This document shows positions 10,929 to 20,971 of a DNA stretch of 24,429 bases, piece after piece (position 1 is the stretch's first letter; every line of letters starts with the position of its first letter). The notes under the pieces are model-generated. The model did no database searches. It worked only from the letters and a program-made list of their open reading frames with translations, and was not told where the DNA came from. The stretch is from Nephromyces sp. MM_2019 (taxonomy: Eukaryota > Apicomplexa > Aconoidasida > Nephromycida): contig JADHZB010001278.1 in NCBI GenBank assembly GCA_015657535.1, positions 4,109-28,537 of the forward strand, in the 5' to 3' direction. Position numbers and translations under genes: made by a program.

Positions 10929-13900
10929 TTACCTTGGCTATCAAATATGTGGTCAGTATCATAAAAGGCAGAAAAATAATTTTCACACGTAGTATTAAAA
11001 GGTGACCCAAAACACTCACAATTAACTCCCAAATTTTCTTCTAATAATCTCATAAGAGGCCTTGGGAGTGTACTCTATGTGTGTGTAAATAAATTTTAAA
11101 TTATTGTACTATATATATACACACACATACATTAACTATATCTATTAACCAATAAACAAATCTAATGACTTCAAAAATATACACCCAGTCATACACACAC
11201 ACAATAACTGAATATATACGCACTACACACATGGAAACCATATGCATAGTAAATACATGTAATCACATCCTAAACATAAACATCACATATATATATATTA
11301 AAACATACACAACACACACATACACAGAACACACGCATACAGACAGCACATATACACAACACACATACGCACACAAATCACACACATAACACACACAGCA
11401 CATAACACACACACAACACATAACACACACACAACACATAACACACACAGAACACATACACACTCATGCAACACATACACACACACAGCACACACACATA
11501 CACACACCTGTAAACCAATACCATGATATTCTTTGGGCTCACCAATTGCTTGGTAGCGTAACATTAATGAGAATACAGATTGAATAAATTTCACCCAAAT
11601 TTTTTTCTCAACCTGTGTGTAAACTTCCCATATTAATTTGAGAGCATTGAGTGTGTGAATCATATCGAATGTTTCAGACATAGTGTGTTTGGAAAATATA
11701 CTATCGTATACATTATTATGTGTTGAAAAACGTTTCCATAATCTACACATCATGGCATGGTTTAAATATAATTTAAAATCATCTTGCACAAAAAAATTAT
11801 CAGTTTGTTGATTGATAAAGTCTGAGCTGTGTGTAAGAATAAATGTACTATCCTGTTCTTCTACAATCCAAGATATAGAAATATCAGAAAAATGGGTAGA
11901 ATAGGGTAAGACGAGGTTATTGGGTATATCGTTGTCTTCCCTGCCTGGAGGGGGCCGGGGTATTTCTCTAGGCAGGGATTGGAGGCATTGGGCCCTCTGG
12001 GTGACCTCCCCCAAAAGGTGTCTATATATTGCGTGTGTATTATTATAATATAAAAATTTGATTAAATAATTCATATATAATTGTATAGATGATATTTCCA
12101 TTGTTTGTTTATACCAATAATTTCGATATTGCCAACGTTGTTTGAAATTATTAGTTTTATTAACATCAAATTCATAGGCATACTCATTAGCTCTCTCATA
12201 GGGTAGATGTGTGTATGATTTATTGAAATAAATATCTCTATTATTGGGTGGAGTGTGTGGGTAGGTATCTGAATTGCGTGTGAGTGTGTGTATATCTAAC
12301 TCAGGTTGGGTGGAAAGTTTATGTAATTTAAATAGGGGATGGGTTGTAACTAATTTAGGCGTGTGTGTATTAGTATCTAATTCAGATGATTGTGTGTGTG
12401 TATTCGTAGCTAATTCAGATGATTGTGTGTGTGTATTCGTAGCTAATTCAGATGATTGTGTGTGTGTATTCGTAGCTAATTCAGATGATTGTGTGTGTGT
12501 AACTGATTCAGATGTAGATGTATTTGTGTCTAATTTAGGTGTGAGTGTATTTGAATCTATTTCAGATGGGGGTGTGCTTAATTCTAAACTCGGTGTGCGT
12601 AGGTATGTGTCTGAATCAGATGGAGAGGTTTTTGACTTTGAACTAGGTGTATGTGTGTGTGTATCTATTTCAAGCTTAGCTTGTACCAACGAGTTACACA
12701 CATCTATTAAGTTATGTAAATAATCTGGTAGACTCATATCTGGGTTAATAGGCCTATATGTTGGATGTGTAGGTAAAGAAAATTCAATTATGCGAAACAT
12801 CCAATCAAGTAAGCTTATAATTTGACTCTTATCAAATGTTTGTGTGTGTACAATATCAATATTTTTATAGAGTATAATAGTTAACATACACACACACCGT
12901 TCAAGATAAAAAACACGTAATTTTGGATCTAAACATAAATTTATATGGTCTGGTAAATTCGACATTAACTCCTTTAAATTTTGTTCTGTACATGAAATTT
13001 CCAACGCTGTGTGTGACTCTAATTCATTAATTATATCTGTGTGTGTAACTTGGTTAATATTTTGTATGGGTAAAGTTTGTTTGGTTGTATTTGGTGTGCA
13101 TATAGTAGAATGTGTTGTGGGCTCAGTAGATTGTGTTGTGGGCTCAGTAGACTGTGTTATGGGCTCAGTAGACTGTGTTTTGGGCACAGTAGATTGTTTG
13201 TGTGTTGTTGATGGTGTGTGTGTAATTAAATTTACATTCCAATTTTGTAGGTCTATGTGAGGATTATCGAGGTTGTTGTGTGTGGAATTAGCCTCACTAT
13301 CTTCTATGTTACAATGTGTGTGTGGGGGGGTAAATTTTGATTTGATCATATCAATTGGTGGTCGAATAGTCTTGTGACATTGTGTGTGTGTATAGCCATT
13401 GTTGGTGCTGTCATGTAGATGATTATGCATACTAATATCTTGGTTGTGTGTGTGTGAAGAAGTATATTTATTATTTGTATGTATATTGCCAAAATCATCT
13501 TTGGTCGTTTGATGTATATAGTCATAATCATCTGTGGTATGTGCGTGTGTGTGAGAATTGTCGGGTTGATTATGTGTTTCTTTCTTACGCCAATTATTAG
13601 AACCATTATTACTTCTTGGTATCTTAAACACTTTCTCACATTTATGTGAAGGTGTGTGTGTGTATGGTGAAGCTTTATCAGGGTGTGTGTGTGTCTTGAT
13701 CCCCTTCATATATTTTGTGTTTGTGTGTAAAACTCGGCATGGCATTATACCTTCCAAGTGTGTAGAATTCAACACACACCATCTTAGTAAACACCTGTTA
13801 ACAAATTTCTTTGCCTTTATACTCGAATTTTTAATCTTATATACTTTAAAAATGTGTTTGTTTAAATCAGGTAATGATTTTTGTAGCTGACTCTTGTGTT

Positions 13901-14021
13901 TGTGTGTAGGCAAGTCGAAGATATTTGAAAAATTTGACTCGAATAATTCGTCAAAAATTTGACGAACTTTTAAGATGTGTAGATATCTCAAACATTCTAC
14001 ATATGGGTTAGATATATCCAT
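9649..14021 (-). CDS. PCIF1: PCIF1/CAPAM-like mRNA cap adenosine N6-methyltransferase, 5 exons, 1024 aa
   Basis: The family uses S-adenosylmethionine to methylate N6 of the first transcribed adenosine of capped mRNA in the nucleus. Exons (minus): 11508-14021, 10933-11074, 10562-10665, 10172-10347, 9649-9787; total 3075 nt with phases closing at TAA. The catalytic core is recognisable: NCECFGSPFNT (856-866), SAFYDTDHIF, EGSYEVNPPY with the NPPY catalytic tetrapeptide (903-906), PLSFVVIMPDW (928-938), and the C-terminal LVLLQNFQGRKKW. An upstream helical region, about residues 615-838, precedes it. Residues 110-400 and 480-610 are Thr/His/Ser/Pro-rich inserts, partly from CA repeats read in frame, so the protein exceeds the roughly 700-aa human enzyme. 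I see no WW domain in the N-terminus. The start ATG 14021 (MDISNPYVEC) follows a TA run; open frame further upstream is repeat. Family assignment is firm from the core; activity is inferred. Confidence 0.9.
9985..10172. repeat. CA minisatellite (ACACACAACT units) in intron 4 of the PCIF1-like gene
   Basis: (CA)n with a CAACTACA interruption every 18-26 bp, ending in an uninterrupted CA run that abuts the exon 4 donor (coding strand GG|GTGTGTGTG at 10171). Confidence 0.9.
10365..10540. repeat. TG-rich simple repeat in intron 3 of the PCIF1-like gene
   Basis: TGTGTGTG blocks are split by TAAAGAGGTG and TAATAAGAGG. They sit inside the 214-bp intron between exons 3 and 4. Confidence 0.8.
10890..10924. 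repeat. TA microsatellite in intron 2 of the PCIF1-like gene
   Basis: An uninterrupted (TA)n run lies a few bases from the exon 2 donor GTAAATACATA. Confidence 0.9.
11300..11507. repeat. CA-rich repeat (ACACATAACACACAC units) in intron 1 of the PCIF1-like gene
   Basis: AACACATAACACACACAC-type units repeat at about 18 bp from 11385 to 11455, inside a CA-rich block that starts directly at the exon 1 donor GTGTGTGTATG (11507). Confidence 0.85.
12377..12500. repeat. In-frame 33-bp coding minisatellite in the PCIF1-like gene
   Basis: CTAATTCAGATGATTGTGTG-type units begin at 12377, 12410, 12443 and 12476, exactly 33 bp apart. The first three are essentially identical. They encode 11-residue repeats SSELATNTHTQ at about residues 507-550. 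Confidence 0.93.
13100..13195. repeat. In-frame 21-bp coding minisatellite in the PCIF1-like gene
   Basis: TGTGTTGTGGGCTCAGTAGA-type units recur every 21 bp with a few substitutions. They encode a seven-residue repeat of the TQSTEPT type at about residues 275-307. Confidence 0.9.
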
Positions 14022-14094
14022 ATTTATATATATATATATATATATCTGAGTGGGTGTGAGTGGGTGTGTGTGGGGATGTTGTGTGTGTGAACGT

Positions 14095-14157
14095 GTAGGG
14101 GGTTNGGGTGGACGTGGGGAGGTAGGGGTTGAGGGAAGTGTGGAGTGTGTGTATTTG
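14095..14157. promoter_or_regulatory. G-rich (coding strand C-rich) tract upstream of the PCIF1-like start
   Basis: The plus strand carries GTAGGGGGTT, an N at 14105, then GGGTGG, GTGGGGAGG, GTAGGGG and GAGGG, some 75-135 bp before the ATG. It resembles the tract before Rab5 in composition and position. Function is inferred only from that. Confidence 0.25.
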
Positions 14158-14917
14158 GGTGGGTAGGAAGGTGTGTCTAAGTGTGTGTGTATCTGTTTAT
14201 GTGGGTGTATCAATGGATATGTGGATAGGGTGTGTGTGAGTGTGTATCTATGTGTCGATGTATGGAAGTTTTGTGTATTTGTGTTGTGTGTATGTGCGTA
14301 AGAGTTTGTGAGAGGGTACAATTGTTTTTGTGTGTGTGTGCCCTAGTATGGGTTAGTGTGTGATGGTGTACTTAGTGTGTGAGTGTGAGTGTCTGTGTGT
14401 ATGTGTGTGTGTATGTGTTTGTGTGTATGTGTTTGTGTGTGTTTTTGTCTTTAAGTGTATTTCTATATGTCGATGTAATTTGTGTCTGTGTATGTGAATA
14501 AGTTTGTTTATATAAAATATTAGTAGACTACATGTATTTGTATTTGTGTGTAGGTTTGTAAGAGTGTGTTTACTGTTGATACTAGGTGCTATAAAATATA
14601 TAATTGTTTAAACTAGTTTAAATGATTTATGAAGTTATGTCTGTGTGTTATTTATTTTCAATTCAAAAGGTGTATATATTACATTGTGAATATTTTATCC
14701 TCACACACATATTTGTATAATTTTATGAATCCTTGAAGACATATAAACGCTATACACACCTTTTGTGTGTTTGTTTGTGTGTATGTATATATATATATAT
14801 ATGTGTTTATGTAAGTTGATTTTTTAAATTTAGCTGTGTGTTGCTAGGCAATTTGGACAAATTAAATTGCCACTAAATTATACGTCTACATGGTTAAAAA
14901 TTGTGATCTATACAACA

Positions 14918-14983
14918 GTGTGTTTGAATGAATAATATTGTTTATTTTGTGTGTGTTTGAATGAATAATATTGTTTATTTTGT
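14918..14983. repeat. Perfect 33-bp tandem duplication
   Basis: Two identical head-to-tail copies begin GTGTGTTTGAATG and end TTTATTTTGT, at 14918 and 14951. The unit is AT-rich unique sequence rather than simple repeat. Confidence 0.92.
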
Positions 14984-15664
14984 GTGTGTTTTAATTAGAC
15001 TTTATATAACAATTGTGTATTTGAGGTGTGTAGGTTCTACTACTTTTAATCAAAAATAATGAGTTGTTTTTACACATACACAGTATATTTTCAATATATA
15101 TCATACACACAAATGAACTAAAAAAACTTAAGCACTCAACACACACACACAAAATATTTATACAAACATGATATACACACAAATAATTTAATTGTATATA
15201 CACATTTATACTTGTATATATACATTTGTACATTTACACTTGTTCATTTACACAACACATATATACATATTTATATACACACATACATAAACACAGTCCT
15301 ATATACTCATATACATACACAACTATGATCTGTATATATATATATCAACTATACACATGTATAAATGTGTATAGTTATTTACATACACCAAAGGCTAAGG
15401 TTAGAAAATAAATAATAAGTTTAAGGATGGAAAATTTTAGTTTGTGTGTGTGTGTGTAGTTGAGTTGCATGATTAATTCATATTTAAATAAAAACAAAAT
15501 GTGTGTAACCAAATCGTTTATGTGTGTATACATAAAAATTAATAAAATAATTAAAAAAAATATAGTGGGAAAAAGGTGACCAAACAGTTCAATTCGATGT
15601 ATACACACTACACACATGTGTAAACCATTAATCTATTTGAATTTGAATTTGGTTGTGTATCGGT

Positions 15665-15885
15665 AAATCTATATATTTGTGTGTGTGAGTGTATATCTAG
15701 TGTGTGTGTGTGAGTGTGTATTTAGTGTGTGTGTGTGAGTGTGTATTTAGTGTGTGTGTGAGTGTATATCTAGTGTGTGTGTAGTGTGTGTGTGTGTGTG
15801 TGTGTAGTGTGTGTGTGTGTGTGTAGTGTGTGTGTGTGTGTGTAGTGTTTATGTGTGTGTGTAGTGTGTGTGTGTATATATGTGT
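15665..15885. repeat. TG minisatellite with AGTGTATATCTAG / TATTTAG spacers
   Basis: TGTGTGTGTGAGTGTGTATTTAG-type units repeat at about 28-30 bp, then pass into (TG)n with TAGTG interruptions. The long minus-strand frame across it is Thr-His repeat translation. Confidence 0.85.
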
Positions 15886-15984
15886 GCTTATTTTTGTATG
15901 TATATATGTATATTTGTGTGTAAGTCTATTGATATGTTTGATTTTAGTGGATAAAATTGTGTAAGTAAATTTACACATACACAC

Positions 15985-16469
15985 ATATATGGTAGTAAGG
16001 AATTTGTTTATGTGTGTGTAAAAGGGATCTATAATTTTACAAGCATGAAAACCGACTATTTATGTTGTGCAAAATTTACATACATTTATACATATATTTC
16101 CTGTGATGAGTGTATGTATTAAGCTACGTGTGTATATTTATTTGAATGTGTGTGTGTGTGTGTGGCTTTATTTATCTTCGTGTACATATTTGGTCACTTG
16201 ATTTGAATGTGTATAAAGGTATCTATACAAATATAATGTGTGTATAGACCATTAATAGTGGAGGTGTGTAGTAGAGATGGTATGGCCTTGGTTTCTAATA
16301 AATTATAAATGAAATTATTTAGTTTATTCAAGGCTATAAATATATATATACATGTGTGTGTATGTGTAATAAATATATACATTCTGTGTATATAATCACA
16401 TGTGTAAATATGTTAATCAATCTTAAAACATGTACACCTTTATGTATATACAAATCTCTCCCCTCTGTC
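15985..16469 (-). other. Candidate exons of an unrecognised gene (speculative)
   Basis: A non-repeat island with minus-strand pieces that keep one phase across plausible splice sites. These are: 16437-16469 (TEGRDLYIHK, after acceptor ATATTTAG, donor AAAG|GTGTAC); 16333 down to about 16250 (ALNKLNNFIYNLLETKAIPS, continuing LLHTSTIN, after TTTATAG); and about 16055 down to 15985 (VGFHACKIIDPFYTHINKFL, after CATAAATAG). The donor of the second piece (G|GTCTAT) is weak and no start codon exon is visible. A plus-strand frame from about 16044 (MKTDYLCCAK...CDECMY, then stop) competes with it. I cannot assign a family to either reading. Confidence 0.2.
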
Positions 16470-16471
16470 TC

Positions 16472-16474
<3 letters not shown>

Positions 16475-16501
<27 letters not shown>
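16475..16501. repeat. TA microsatellite
   Basis: An uninterrupted (TA)n run ends in TGTGTATATGTG. Confidence 0.9.
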
Positions 16502-16502
<1 letters not shown>

Positions 16503-16559
16503 GTATATGTGTATATGTGTGTGTATAATGTGTGTAACTATGTAATGTGTGTGTATATT

Positions 16560-17150
16560 TGAAGGTGTGTGTGTATGTATTTAAATGTGTGTGTATGTGT
16601 ATTCAAATGTGTATGTGTATGTATTTAAATGTGTGTATATGTGTATTCAAATGTGTATGTGTATGTATTTAAATGTGTGTGTGTATATTTAAGTGTGTGT
16701 GTATGTGCGTATGTATTTAAAGGTGTGTGCGTATGTATTTAAAGGTGTGTGCGTATGTATTTAAAGGTGTGTGCGTATGTATTTAAAGGTGTGTGTGTGT
16801 ATATATTTAAAGGTGTGTGTGTATATATATTTAAAGGTGTGTGTATGTATTTAAAGGTGTGTATGTATGTATTTAAAGGTGTGTATGTATGTATTCAAAT
16901 GTGTATGTGTATGTATTTAAAGGTGTGTGTGTATATACATTTAAAGGTGTGTGTGTATATATATTTAAAGGTGTGTGTGTATATATATTTAAAGGTGTGT
17001 GTGTATATATATTTAAAGGTGTGTGTGTATATTTAAAGGTGTGTGTGTATATATTTAAAGGTGTGTGTGTATATTTAAAGGTGTGTGTATATATATTTAA
17101 ATGTGTGTGTGTATATTTAAATGTGTGTGTGTATATTTAAATGTGTGTGT
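16560..17150. repeat. Minisatellite of TTTAAAGGTGTGTGTGTATATA units, about 590 bp
   Basis: More than 20 units of TTTAAA(G/T)GTGTGTG plus TATATA or TATGTA, 18-28 bp long, with homogenised sub-blocks. For example, identical 28-bp copies run about 16940-17020. It ends within about 35 bp of the SEC23 stop codon, so it probably lies in or beside that gene's 3' UTR. Confidence 0.93.
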
Positions 17151-17183
17151 ACCTCTGAAATAAATGTTTAAATTATTTATTCA

Positions 17184-17417
17184 TCAAGATTGAATAGCAA
17201 ATTTTATAAGATGGTCTATAAATGTCCCTAATGACACATCATCAGAGTTAATAGATGAGCCAACATCGAAATCATCCCCAAGTGTACTTTTGTATGTAAT
17301 TGAGGGGTTAACTCGATTAGTTAGAAAACGTGCTTGACTACCCCCAGATTTAGTCTTAACAAATTTGGGTACGGGAAATCTTTTACTCATTATTTCTATT
17401 GCATCTTTTTCAGAACG

Positions 17418-17449
<32 letters not shown>

Positions 17450-19765
17450 TTTATTTTTTTTAAAACACAATCATGTGATCTATATACATATATATATATT
17501 ATAAATATATACATGATCAATCTATATATATATATACATGATCAACCTATATATATACATGATCAACCTATATATATATATATATACATGATCAACCTAT
17601 ATATATACATAATATATATATACATAATATATATATACATAATATATATATACATAATATATATATACATGATATATATATACATGATATATATATACAT
17701 GATATATATATATACATGATACATATTACCCACCTACCCTCTCCCCCTAAATTTCCTAATAAAACACACCTCTAATAATTGATTAAAATGTGTGTAAGCA
17801 GATTGTAGATGATAACCTGAAGCAATCCATTGATCTATATTTTCACCATGCCATATAACAACATGAAAAAATGTGTCTAATAATAAGATAGCATCAGGTT
17901 TAAGTGATGTTGCATCTAAGAATACAGGATTAGCATGTAAATTATCAAATGTGTAAGCCATTAAGGAAGGTTGTATCATCATAATACTATTATTACAATT
18001 TTCACGCATAAGTATAGTACGATAATAAGTAATTTCATCTGGGCTTGAATTAAATGTACGTATTAGATTTGAACGCCTTAAATTGTACATAAATTGTGGA
18101 AATATAGAAAATTCTTGGGGTAAACGAAATGATTCTTTTACACCTTTTGAATACTCTGCAAAACGTGATGTTAAACGTATTAATTTACGATCTAACATTC
18201 CTAACACACGTGTTTCTTCATTTTCTGTTTCTGTTTTAAGAACAGCCTCTCTACACAAAAGTACAGCTGCTGCCTCCTGATCAAATGCTGGGGTCATATC
18301 TTTTATATAAGAAGGCCCAGAATAATTAAATGAAAGTGTAGATACTCTAAGATGTCTATGTCCATTTGGATGTTGATAATATGTGTGTACTTGTAGATAA
18401 GATTGTCTAGGATATGAATGTGTATTATTATTAGAAATAGTAGGTGTCTTGATTTCAAAATAAAATGCCAAGGTTGATTGTCTATCTAATGCACCTACTC
18501 TCCATTCATATGTACCCCCTTCACCTATAGGTTCATCAGATACATGATTATCTTTCTTGTGTGTACTTGTACAACAACCAATAGCACCTCTAATACGAAA
18601 TTCATCACTTGTAAATACTTGTATTATAGCATTATAACCATGTTTAAGATAATTATGATCATCAACTTCAAATATTTTCCTATATGAACCCTTAAATATA
18701 TCCATATCAAATGAATCACTCATAATTGTATAACCTCCTGTTTTTTCACTACATACACGCATTTCATATAAACCAAATTGATCTAATGAACCACAACATA
18801 AATCAATACAATGTCCATATTCATTTGCACGTAATGCACATTGTGTGTAAAATTTTAATGCCTTATTTACAAACCGTGCATCTTGTCCATCATTCTTAAT
18901 ATCTTGATATTGTCGTATTGATTGTGAACGAGGTGTATCTACAATTTGACCAGGACCTGTTGTACATGCACCCCCTACAAATAATATTAAACGTGCTGCT
19001 TGTTGTGGACAACAACACCCTAATAATGCAATAGCTACAGATAAGGCTACACCTGTACAACGACTAGGCCTATGACTATGAGGTGTAGGCCAATTATCAC
19101 GTTGTAATTCTTCTAATATTGTACTCATTTCAGTCATACACTCCTTAACGGGTAATAAAAAACGGCGCATTGCTTTATAAGAAGCTACACCTCTAGGATC
19201 ATTACGACCTGCTAAACCTAATTGTTGTTGTATATCATGTTCTTGTATATCTTTTTCACCTTGAAATACATACAATTTTTGTATTTCTTTGAAACCAATT
19301 TCATGTACACAACACATTTTTCCATATGTTATTAACCCAACGGATGAATCTGGTGGCATTAAACTTAGGGCCTGTATGTGAGTGAAGGGGTGGCGGTGAT
19401 ATGTGGGGTGTGTGTGTGGGGAAGGGGGAGGGGTATGGGTGATGTGTGGGGTGTTTTGGATGTGATGTGTGGGGTGATGTGATGTGATGTGTGGGGTGTT
19501 TTGGGTGTGATGTGTGGGGTGATGTGATGTGATATGTGGGGTGATTTGGATGTGATGTGTGGGGTGATGTGATGTGATGTGTGGGGTGTTTTGGGTGTGA
19601 TATGTGGGGTGTTTTGGATGTGATGTGTGGGGTGTTTTGGGTGTGATATGTGGGGTGTTTTGGATGTGATGTGTGGGGTGATGTGATGTGATGTGTGGGG
19701 TGTTTTGGGTGTGATGTGTGATGTAGATGATGTATGTATGTGATATACAAAAATATAATGTACAA

Positions 19766-19810
<45 letters not shown>

Positions 19811-20425
19811 AGATATGTAAATACAAGATAAAGAGTATATACACCAATCATATGATAATATATCTATATATATATATATATATAATCATCAAAATAAAAA
19901 CACACACATACACATACATACTAAACACACCTGTTGAATACAATCTATAATTACTCTAAGTTGATCATCATCCACACAGGTATCAATAACAAATAAGAAG
20001 GTGGGTGAAGTAGGTGTGTGAGTTGGTTCATGGGTTTGTTTATAACCACCCATCATACCACTATTTATATCTGGCCTATAATGTTTTTCTTTGGGGAGTT
20101 GATATTCAATAGTAGGATAAACAAATTGATATAAATTATTTTGACTAATCGTAGTATTTGCATAAGACTCTGGGAAACGTACGTTTTGGTGTGTAAATGG
20201 ACACCTCCATGATTTGTCCATGTGTTCATACAGACAATAAGGATTAATAATAGGCCCATTTGGTTTACTACGTAAAGGTTCTGCATCCAAAACTTGGAGG
20301 TCTTGTATGTCTTTCAAGGGTGTGTATAGACACCCCAATGGGGCCTCCACAAGTGTTTGGTGTTCACGTGAAGAAGGCCATATTGTCCATGCAAATCGAA
20401 AACCTGCTTGTTCTTCGAGGTCCAT
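17184..20425 (-). CDS. SEC23: SEC23, COPII coat GTPase-activating subunit, 3 exons, 776 aa
   Basis: Sec23 pairs with Sec24 in the inner COPII coat at ER exit sites and stimulates GTP hydrolysis by Sar1. Exons (minus): 19931-20425, 17770-19371, 17184-17417; all junctions phase 0; 776 aa against about 765 in human. Visible in order: FAWTIWPSS (11-19); the zinc-finger region 49-80, with only Cys75 of the usual four ligands; trunk PTFLFVIDTC and LSLMPPDSSVGLITYG split by intron 1; LILFVGGACTTGPG; the YGHCIDL and DQFGLYEM segments; the beta-sandwich and helical parts; the gelsolin-like LDTFFHVVIWHGE; and SGGSQARFLTNRVNPS (723-738). Arg729 matches the arginine finger that reaches Sar1. Start ATG 20425 fits the family N-terminus and is preceded by a TG run. 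Intron 1 is 559 bp, intron 2 is 352 bp. Identity is firm. Confidence 0.96.
17470..17720. repeat. TATATACATGATCAACC / TACATAATATATA minisatellite in SEC23 intron 2
   Basis: Tandem TA runs are joined by ACATGATCAACC (4 copies, 17510-17605), then ACATAATATAT, then ACATGATATAT at 18-bp spacing. They fill most of the intron between exons 2 and 3. It starts 50 bp from a (CA)n run next to the exon 3 acceptor. Confidence 0.9.
19382..19730. repeat. G-rich minisatellite (GATGTGTGGGGTGTTTTGG units) in SEC23 intron 1
   Basis: GATGTGTGGGGTG units, spaced by TTTTGG(A/G)TGT or ATGTGATGT, repeat at about 22-27 bp in higher-order blocks. It begins with GTGGGGAAGGGGGAGGGG at 19417-19434. The coding strand is the C-rich one, and this forms the pyrimidine-rich tract before the exon 2 acceptor CATACAG. 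Confidence 0.93.
19772..19807. repeat. TA microsatellites in SEC23 intron 1
   Basis: An uninterrupted (TA)n run is followed by a second at 19862-19884 on the other side of a short unique stretch. Confidence 0.9.
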
Positions 20426-20426
20426 T

Positions 20427-20461
<35 letters not shown>

Positions 20462-20500
20462 GTGCGTATATGTGTGTATGTGTATGTGTATGTGTGTATG
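20427..20500. repeat. TG microsatellite abutting the SEC23 start codon
   Basis: (TG)n begins directly at the ATG, so the mRNA leader would read ACACACAC immediately before the start, then pass into TGTATG variants. Confidence 0.9.
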
Positions 20501-20971
20501 ATTATGTGAGGGGGGTATATGATTGTGTTAGGGTGTTTGAGAGTTTGTAAACGTGTAGATGTGAGAGCGTATATGAGTGTATATGTGTGAAGTTGTTTTG
20601 TGTGTGTGTAGAAAGTAGGTATGGGATATGAAAAGAGTGTGTGAGTGTATCTGTAATGAGAATGTTAGAGAGAGTAAGTATATTGGTGTGGAAAGAAAAT
20701 GTAAATGTGTGTGTATATGTAATTTTACTGGGTATACTGTGTATAGAGTGCAAGTGGTATGCTGTGTGTGTGTATGTGTATGCTGCTTATGGGGTGTGTG
20801 ATAAGGAACTGGGTAAGAAGAGGAGGAGGCAGATATAGTGGAGGTATAATTTAAGGAAAGTTAAAGAAGGAAATAGATCAGAAAGATGTAAAGCAATTAT
20901 TTGTATAATAAACAGTCTGTATTTATGTCTCTGTGTATGTGTATTGTAATTATGGGTGAGTGTGTGTAAAT

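Larger units (their letters stand above)
14022..17183. other. Intergenic gap between the SEC23 stop and the PCIF1-like start
   Basis: About 3.2 kb. From the left: a TA run (14025-14045); a G-rich tract with one ambiguous base N at 14105; TG-rich sequence to 14470; AT-rich unique sequence (14580-14920); a 33-bp tandem duplication (14918-14983); CA/TA mixed sequence (15070-15370); a partly unique island (15370-15660); a TG minisatellite (15665-15885); a unique island with exon-like pieces (15985-16470); a TA run (16475-16500); and the TTTAAAGGTG array (16560-17150). No protein here is recognisable by family. Confidence 0.75.

Noticed and set aside
12274..12723. 149-aa plus-strand frame opposite the PCIF1-like exon
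   Set aside because: Shadow of the coding strand; open because the repeat lacks stops on both strands.
14022..14321. Upstream extension of the PCIF1-like open frame to 14321
   Set aside because: The extension is TG/G-rich repeat containing an N and a TA run; protein-like sequence begins only at ATG 14021.
15375..15617. Hydrophobic minus-strand frame (GHLFPTIFFLIILLIFMYTH)
   Set aside because: AT-rich sequence gives such runs by chance; it is out of phase with neighbouring exon-like pieces and has no start or family match.
19372..19851. Extension of the SEC23 exon 2 frame through His/Thr/Pro-rich repeats
   Set aside because: The conserved Sec23 trunk jumps from exon 1 (ending 19931) to 19371 with GT and AG in place; the extension is intron 1 minisatellite.
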